Source: an uncultured Collinsella sp. (GTDB lineage: Bacteria; Actinomycetota; Coriobacteriia; Coriobacteriales; Coriobacteriaceae). Taken from it: a DNA stretch of 9,671 nt. The notes below the pieces were generated by a model that did not search any database, was not told the DNA's origin, and was given only the letters and a program-made list of their open reading frames with translations. The stretch is from assembly GCA_902470095.1 (NCBI GenBank), contig CABRFG010000071.1:1-9671 (forward strand), in the 5' to 3' direction. Shown here in pieces: positions 6,068 through 9,671 of the stretch. The position numbers were made by a program, and so were the translations under genes. Position 1 is the stretch's first letter. Each line of letters starts with the position of its first letter.

Positions 6068-6478
6068 ATGAGCATAAACGCGATCGAAACGCTGCAGTTC
6101 AACTGCACCACCTGCCCATCCGAATGCCTTCTGACCGTGGAGGACGAGCGCAGCGCAGACGGCTCCGTGGTAGAGGTGCGCTCCGTGACCGGAAACAGCT
6201 GCCCGCGCGGCGATACATTCGCGCACCAGGAGCTCACCTGCCCCATGCGGGTGCTCACCTCAACCGTGGCCGTATCCGGCGGCGACGAGGCGCTGCTGCC
6301 CGTGCGCACGGCCGAAGCCATCCCACTGGCACTTCACGCCCAGGCCATGGCCCTCATCCGAGGCCTAGTCGTCAACGCCCCCATCCGCATGGGAGACATC
6401 GTCCTCCCCAACCTCCTCAACACCAACATCGACCTAATCGCCAGCATGGATATCGACCGAGCCCAAGTAGCTAATTAG
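6068..6478 (+). CDS. DUF1667 cysteine-rich protein, third subunit of the oxidoreductase operon
   Basis: A 136-residue protein with the DUF1667 cysteine pattern: C13, C16 and C20 (CTTCPSEC), C45 (SCPRG) and C58 (TCPMR). These could bind a metal or iron-sulfur cluster. The start is ATG 6068, with GAGGAGG inside the end of the preceding gene; a longer in-frame start at 6017 would overlap that gene by 47 bases and lacks a ribosome site. Four bases separate it from the upstream stop. The three-gene set GlpA-like, FAD/NAD oxidoreductase and DUF1667 recurs in many anaerobes, often near glycerol kinase, which supports a shared complex. Its biochemical role is not established. The last third is rich in C-ending codons with little change in composition. 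No terminator with a T-tract follows. Confidence 0.85.
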   Translation: MSINAIETLQFNCTTCPSECLLTVEDERSADGSVVEVRSVTGNSCPRGDTFAHQELTCPMRVLTSTVAVSGGDEALLPVRTAEAIPLALHAQAMALIRGLVVNAPIRMGDIVLPNLLNTNIDLIASMDIDRAQVAN

Positions 6479-6526
6479 GGACGGGGCACTTTTAGCTACT
6501 CCACCATCCGCCCGGTCCTCCTCCGC

Positions 6527-6593
6527 AGTTGCGGTGAAATACGGACTGTTTTATGGCTTCAGGCCGCTAAACAGTCCGTATTTCACCGCAACT
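6527..6593. repeat. Long palindromic repeat, copy 1
   Basis: A perfect 25-bp inverted repeat (6527-6551 with 6569-6593) around a 17-base loop. The arms start AGTTGCGGTG and end GGACTGTTT. A second copy lies at 8065-8131, and the two share the arms, the loop length, GGCTTC in the loop and the ATGAGGG just outside the right arm. No T-tract follows, so it is not a plain terminator. It lies between the oxidoreductase operon and the peptidase gene. Confidence 0.9.
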
Positions 6594-6614
6594 TATGAGG
6601 GCCGCACGGGATGC

Positions 6615-6664
6615 AAAGGAGTGTCCCAAGGTGCCGGCATAAAAGGAACGTCCCTATGTGCCGG
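6615..6664 (+). repeat. Tandem direct repeat, two units of 27-base period
   Basis: The two 23-base units (6615-6637 and 6642-6664) match at 19 positions. The shared parts are AAAGGA, GTCCC and GTGCCGG. They lie 41 bases upstream of the peptidase start and could be a pair of regulator sites or a fragment of a dispersed repeat. Related words (GGGAC, GGCAC, CAAAGG) occur at 6478-6495 and 7804-7822. Confidence 0.6.
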
Positions 6665-6705
6665 GCTTGGGATACCATGGTGGCAGCCTAGCGAAAGGAT
6701 GTTTC

Positions 6706-7794
6706 ATGGCACATGTTGATGACCAGCGTGTGGCGCGCGTGCTCGATGCGCTCGAGGCTCAGCACCCCGGTGCGCAGTTGCTCATAAATGACCCGTGGTC
6801 GATCTACTATCTGACCGGCTTTTATGCCGATATGTTCGAGCGTTTTTGCGGCGTGCTGCTCGCGCGTGATTGCGAGCCCGTGATCTTGGTCAACGCCCTG
6901 CATCAGCTGCCTGAGTACGACAATGCCCGCGTCGCCTATCACACCGATACCGACATCGTGGCCGACGCCATCGTTCGCGAGGTCGATCCGACCAAACCAC
7001 TCGGCATCGACACCGTCATGCGCTCTGGCTTTTTGATGCCGCTCATGGAGCGCCATGCCGCTAGCGAGTTTTTCCTGGGCGACTTTGCCGTCACCGCCGC
7101 ACGCACCCACAAGGATGCCGCCGAGCAGGAGCTGATGCGCGCGTCCTCGGCCGCCAACGACGCCGTGATGGCCGACGCCATCAAGCTCGTTCACGAGGGC
7201 GTGACGGAGCGCGAAATTGCCGACCAGATGCTCGGACTGTATCGCAAGCACGGCTGCGAGGGCTTTAGCTTTCCGCCCATCGTGAGCTTTGGCGCCAACG
7301 CCGGCGACCCGCACCACGAGCCCGACGATACGGTACTCAAGCGCGGCGACGTGGTGCTGTTCGACATTGGCGGACGCCATCGCAACTACTGCTCGGACAT
7401 GACGCGCACGTTCTTTTGGGGCGAGCCGGACGAGGAGACGGCGCGCATCTACGACATCGTGCGCCGTGCCAACGAGGCCGCCGAGGCGCTCATCGCACCG
7501 GGCGTGCGCATGTGTGACCTGGACCGCGCCGCACGCGACGTGATTGAGGATGCGGGCTATGGGCAGTACTTTACGCATCGCCTGGGACACTCGATCGGCC
7601 TGCAGGACCACGAGCCGGGCGACGTCTCGCTCGTCAACGAGCAGGTCGTGGAGCCGGGCATGACGTTTTCCATCGAGCCGGGCATCTACCTCCCCGGCCG
7701 CACCGGAGTCCGCATCGAGGACTTGGCCCTAGTTACCGAGTCCGGCGTCGAGATTCTCAACGCCTACCCCCACGACCCAGTCCGCCTAGACTAG
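6706..7794 (+). CDS. M24 family metallopeptidase, Xaa-Pro dipeptidase/aminopeptidase type
   Basis: A 362-residue cytoplasmic protein with the two-domain layout of the M24B family. The N-terminal creatinase-like domain spans about 1-130 and the pita-bread catalytic domain about 138-352. All five metal ligands are visible: D220 and D231 (FDIGG, SDMTRTF), H295 (GHSIG), E324 (SIEPGIY) and E338 (RIEDL). H204 in DPHHE and H302 in DHEPG fit the conserved substrate-contact histidines. It would cleave X-Pro bonds using a pair of divalent metals, commonly Mn or Co, in peptide recycling. I chose ATG 6706 because AAAGGA lies 7 bases upstream; a start at 6658 would fall inside the tandem repeat. PepQ and PepP types cannot be told apart here. 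It is a single-gene unit framed by repeats; no clear promoter is seen. Confidence 0.93.
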   Translation: MAHVDDQRVARVLDALEAQHPGAQLLINDPWSIYYLTGFYADMFERFCGVLLARDCEPVILVNALHQLPEYDNARVAYHTDTDIVADAIVREVDPTKPLGIDTVMRSGFLMPLMERHAASEFFLGDFAVTAARTHKDAAEQELMRASSAANDAVMADAIKLVHEGVTEREIADQMLGLYRKHGCEGFSFPPIVSFGANAGDPHHEPDDTVLKRGDVVLFDIGGRHRNYCSDMTRTFFWGEPDEETARIYDIVRRANEAAEALIAPGVRMCDLDRAARDVIEDAGYGQYFTHRLGHSIGLQDHEPGDVSLVNEQVVEPGMTFSIEPGIYLPGRTGVRIEDLALVTESGVEILNAYPHDPVRLD

Positions 7795-7795
7795 C

Positions 7796-7830
7796 CAATG
7801 CGGCAAAGGGACAGCCCCTTTGTCACATTG
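7796..7830 (+). terminator. Hairpin directly after the peptidase gene
   Basis: CAAAGGG (7804-7810) pairs with CCCTTTG (7816-7822) around a 5-base loop, and CAATG/CATTG extends the stem beyond a small internal loop. It begins one base after the stop codon. There is no T-tract, so it may protect the 3' end of the message or be a weak terminator. Confidence 0.4.
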
Positions 7831-7842
7831 CGATTACGTCGT

Positions 7843-8002
7843 GCCACGAAAACGGGCTATCTATTACGTTTAACCCGCATGGGTCGACCACACCCGCGTT
7901 TTCGCAAAACCAGCAAGCCGTCTACCTGCGGTTTTGATTTCACGATTTTCCGTGTGGTCGAGGGTAACCGGTCAAACGTAGTAGATAGGCCCATTTCGTG
8001 GC
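7843..8002. repeat. 160-base imperfect inverted-repeat element
   Basis: Two 51-base arms (7843-7893 and 7952-8002) are complementary at about 39 of 51 positions with no gaps. The best-matched blocks are the ends (GCCACGAA and TCGACCACAC), TATCT and TACGTTT. The 58-base centre has its own CAAAACC/GGTTTTG stem (7905-7911 with 7930-7936). No reading frame in it looks genuine. I see no clear target-site duplication. It could be a MITE-like element, a decayed palindromic repeat, or a long-hairpin RNA. Confidence 0.8.
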
Positions 8003-8026
8003 GAGCGAGTCAACTCGGGGCACAGG

Positions 8027-8063
8027 GCAGCCAAAAAAGCCCCGTCCCAAATTGGCTGCTTTT
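8027..8063 (+). terminator. Possible intrinsic terminator between convergent genes
   Basis: GCAGCCAA (8027-8034) and TTGGCTGC (8052-8059) form an 8-bp stem followed by TTTT on the plus strand. The 17-base loop is long for a terminator. It lies 230 bases after the peptidase gene, past the 160-base element, and could serve that transcript. On the minus strand there is no trailing T-tract. Confidence 0.4.
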
Positions 8064-8064
8064 G

Positions 8065-8131
8065 AGTTGCGGTGATATACGGACTGTTTGAGGCTTCTGG
8101 TTTGTAAAACAGTCCGTATTTCACCGCAACT
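8065..8131. repeat. Long palindromic repeat, copy 2
   Basis: A 25-bp inverted repeat with one mismatch (8065-8089 with 8107-8131) and a 17-base loop. The right arm is identical to that of copy 1 at 6569-6593 and the left arm differs by one base. The loops have diverged except for GGCTTC. It lies 14 bases beyond the folC stop codon, between convergent genes. Confidence 0.9.
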
Positions 8132-8145
8132 GATGAGGGGATGGG

Positions 8146-9489
8146 TTAGCGCAGCAGCCCGGCAACTTCGCCGGCTAGGGTGATGGTGCCGGCTGCTACG
8201 AAAGGTTCACCCGCGGCATCGAAGGCGGCGAGGGCCTCGGACACACTCGTGTACACGCCCGCAAGCTTGTCAGCATCCACCAGGGCAGCGAGTTCCTCTG
8301 CCGGCAGGGCGCGATCAGAATCAGTCTGGGTTACGACCACGCGCGGGAAGGCCGGAATCAGCACGTCAACGATACCCGCCACATCCTTGTCGGCCAGCGC
8401 GGCGCACAGCAACGTGGGGCGATTCTCCACGCACGGATCGATCTCGTCCAGCGCGCTCACAAAGTTCTCGCAGCTCTGAGGGTTATGGCAGGCGTCGATC
8501 AGCTTGAGCGGATCTGTCCCCAGCACGTCAAAACGCCCCGGTGTGGGGCAACCCATAAGCGATGCATCCAGCGCATTGTGGTCGAGCTCGCGGCCCAGAT
8601 AGCCCTCGCAGAGCATAATCGCGCACGCGGCATTCTGCGGCTGGTAGGCCGGCTTGACCATGCTCGACGTATAAATCGCGCGCGGCGTGGTGCAGCTGAA
8701 CTCAACCGTATCGCCCACGTGTTCCGGAAGTTTGGTCGTGAAGTGGCTCACCACCAGCGGCACCACACCGCACTCACGGCAACGGGCATCCATCACACGC
8801 TGAACGCTCGCCTCGTGCGTGCCCTCGCCCAAAACAACCAAGCGCCCGGGTTTGATAACCGCGGCCTTCTCCCCCGCAATGGCCTCAAGCGTGTCGCCCA
8901 AAATACGTGTGTGATCGAGCCCAATGCCCGTAATGGCAACGGCGACGGGATCGGTCGCGCTCGTGGCGTCCCAACGTCCGCCCATACCGACCTCAAGCAC
9001 AGCAACGTCCACCGCAGCCTCGGCAAACACCACCAGTGCGGCAGCCGTCAGCAGATCAAACGGTGTAATGGTATAGGCGCGCTCCCCCGCCGCCACACGA
9101 CGAGCATTCACGCGATGCCCCGCCTCGACGGCGGCAGAAACGCCACGGGCAAACGACTCATCGCTCACGACGCGCCCATCGACCTCCATGCGCTCAGGAT
9201 AGCGCACCAACTGCGGAGACGTATACAGCGCAGTCTTGAGCCCCTCACCGCAAAGGATGGCAGCCGAAAAACGCGTGGTCGAAGTCTTGCCATTGGTACC
9301 GGCAACCTGGATGCAATCGAAATACTCGTCCGGACGTCCCAGCTCATCGAGCATATCGACAACCGTCTCAAGCAGAGGCCCAGCATCCCCAGAAATCCGC
9401 CCCGTATCAGCAGCAAGTCCCACAGCCTCATCAAACGAAAGCAACTCAAACGAGAAAGGAACGACATACGACCCAGAACGCTTAGCCAT
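8146..9489 (-). CDS. folC: Bifunctional folylpolyglutamate synthase / dihydrofolate synthase
   Basis: A 447-residue ATP-dependent ligase of the Mur/FolC family. It adds glutamate to dihydropteroate and to reduced folates, making dihydrofolate and folylpolyglutamates in the cytoplasm. The P-loop is GTNGKTS (64-70). EVGMGGRWDATS (166-177) is the central family motif. H193 and K208 (HTRILGD, GEKAAVIKPG) match the metal and carbamylated-lysine region. The C-terminal domain carries IDACHNP (331-337), where most homologues have DGAHNP. I chose ATG 9489 because GGGGGA lies 9 bases upstream. In-frame starts at 9525 (ATG) and 9528 (TTG) would add a poor hydrophobic leader and begin inside the terminator hairpin. 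It is convergent to the peptidase gene. Whether it has both enzyme activities cannot be told from sequence alone. Confidence 0.95.
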   Translation of the reverse strand: MAKRSGSYVVPFSFELLSFDEAVGLAADTGRISGDAGPLLETVVDMLDELGRPDEYFDCIQVAGTNGKTSTTRFSAAILCGEGLKTALYTSPQLVRYPERMEVDGRVVSDESFARGVSAAVEAGHRVNARRVAAGERAYTITPFDLLTAAALVVFAEAAVDVAVLEVGMGGRWDATSATDPVAVAITGIGLDHTRILGDTLEAIAGEKAAVIKPGRLVVLGEGTHEASVQRVMDARCRECGVVPLVVSHFTTKLPEHVGDTVEFSCTTPRAIYTSSMVKPAYQPQNAACAIMLCEGYLGRELDHNALDASLMGCPTPGRFDVLGTDPLKLIDACHNPQSCENFVSALDEIDPCVENRPTLLCAALADKDVAGIVDVLIPAFPRVVVTQTDSDRALPAEELAALVDADKLAGVYTSVSEALAAFDAAGEPFVAAGTITLAGEVAGLLR

Positions 9490-9511
9490 AACCCAAAGTC
9501 CCCCATAACAG

Positions 9512-9544
9512 AAAAAGAGGCTCATCAAAAAGAATGAGCCCCTC
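9512..9544 (-). terminator. Intrinsic terminator just upstream of folC
   Basis: On the minus strand, GGCTCATT (9540-9533) pairs with GATGAGCC (9526-9519) around a CTTTTT loop. Four weaker outer pairs and a run of five T residues (9516-9512) follow. The terminal G-U is a mismatch on the plus strand, which sets the direction. It ends about 20 bases before the folC ATG and just ahead of its ribosome site. It either ends the upstream frame or acts as an attenuator. Confidence 0.75.
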
Positions 9545-9563
9545 GCGTTGACAATATCAGCCT

Positions 9564-9671
9564 TTATCCGCTTGCAGCAAGCTCAAGGCCACAACCCAGT
9601 GGCCCTAACACGCCAGTTGCAAACAACCACGTAAACGAACTAGGAGCGGCCCGATGCTTTGCTCGCCGCAA
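9564..9671 (-). CDS. Possible C-terminal end of an upstream gene (partial)
   Basis: The minus strand is open for 35 codons from the window edge to a TAA at 9566-9564, while the other two frames stop. The encoded tail is moderately hydrophobic (SSFTWLFATGVLGPLGCG) with no family I recognise. A terminator starts 20 bases after its stop, which is the spacing of a true gene end. A short open frame in GC-rich DNA is not rare, and the same stretch has a GGCCAC/GTGGCC stem, so it may be non-coding. Confidence 0.3.
   Translation of the reverse strand: MRRAKHRAAPSSFTWLFATGVLGPLGCGLELAASG

Noticed and set aside
7798..8091. A 97-codon open frame downstream of the peptidase
   Set aside because: It lies wholly inside the inverted-repeat region, has no ribosome site and encodes no recognisable domain.
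9490..9528. A longer FolC start (TTG 9528 or ATG 9525)
   Set aside because: These codons fall inside the terminator hairpin with no ribosome site, whereas ATG 9489 has GGGGGA at a good distance.
8485..9537. A 350-codon open frame on the plus strand antisense to folC
   Set aside because: Its composition is R/H/A-rich with no recognisable motif, and the opposite strand encodes a complete FolC with a P-loop.
9548..9576. A plus-strand promoter from the perfect TTGACA at 9548
   Set aside because: No -10-like hexamer lies 16-18 bases downstream, and no plus-strand gene follows in the window.

Overview
The window looks like chromosomal DNA of a high-GC gut actinobacterium of the class Coriobacteriia, most likely Collinsella or a close relative. 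This is an inference from base composition, gene set and the style of the intergenic palindromes; no marker gene in the window proves it. The genes are dense and housekeeping-like, and there is no phage, transposase or CRISPR array. The coding part is conventional. What is unusual lies between the genes, where almost every intergenic stretch carries palindromic or repeated DNA.

Left part, minus strand. Bases 1-306 hold no gene I can support. They are GC-rich and can fold into nested helices, so a structured RNA is possible. Two tandem terminators (305-335 and 347-381) close thrS (404-2167), a threonyl-tRNA synthetase that keeps its editing, catalytic and anticodon-binding regions but lacks the usual N-terminal TGS domain. 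Its promoter (-10 TATAAT, 2237-2242) sits directly after the terminator hairpin of the next minus-strand gene, a small membrane protein with a double zinc ribbon (2396-2827).

Middle, plus strand. A divergent intergenic region of about 400 bases (2828-3233) holds two related hairpin units, a third 12-bp inverted repeat, and a small palindrome just upstream of a three-gene operon. The operon encodes a GlpA-like FAD oxidoreductase with a C-terminal [2Fe-2S] BFD domain (3234-4688), a pyridine-nucleotide/FAD oxidoreductase (4690-6063) and a cysteine-rich DUF1667 protein (6068-6478). Together they probably form an anaerobic glycerol-3-phosphate dehydrogenase-type redox complex. The spacing is tight (1 and 4 bases), which suggests translational coupling.

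Right part. A plus-strand M24 metallopeptidase of the Xaa-Pro dipeptidase type (6706-7794) is flanked by two copies of the same 67-base palindrome (6527-6593 and 8065-8131). A 27-base-period tandem repeat precedes the gene, and a 160-base imperfect inverted repeat (7843-8002) follows it. Convergent to it lies folC on the minus strand (8146-9489), the folylpolyglutamate/dihydrofolate synthase. An intrinsic terminator stands only about 20 bases upstream of the folC start. It ends an upstream reading frame (9564-9671, partial) or attenuates folC.
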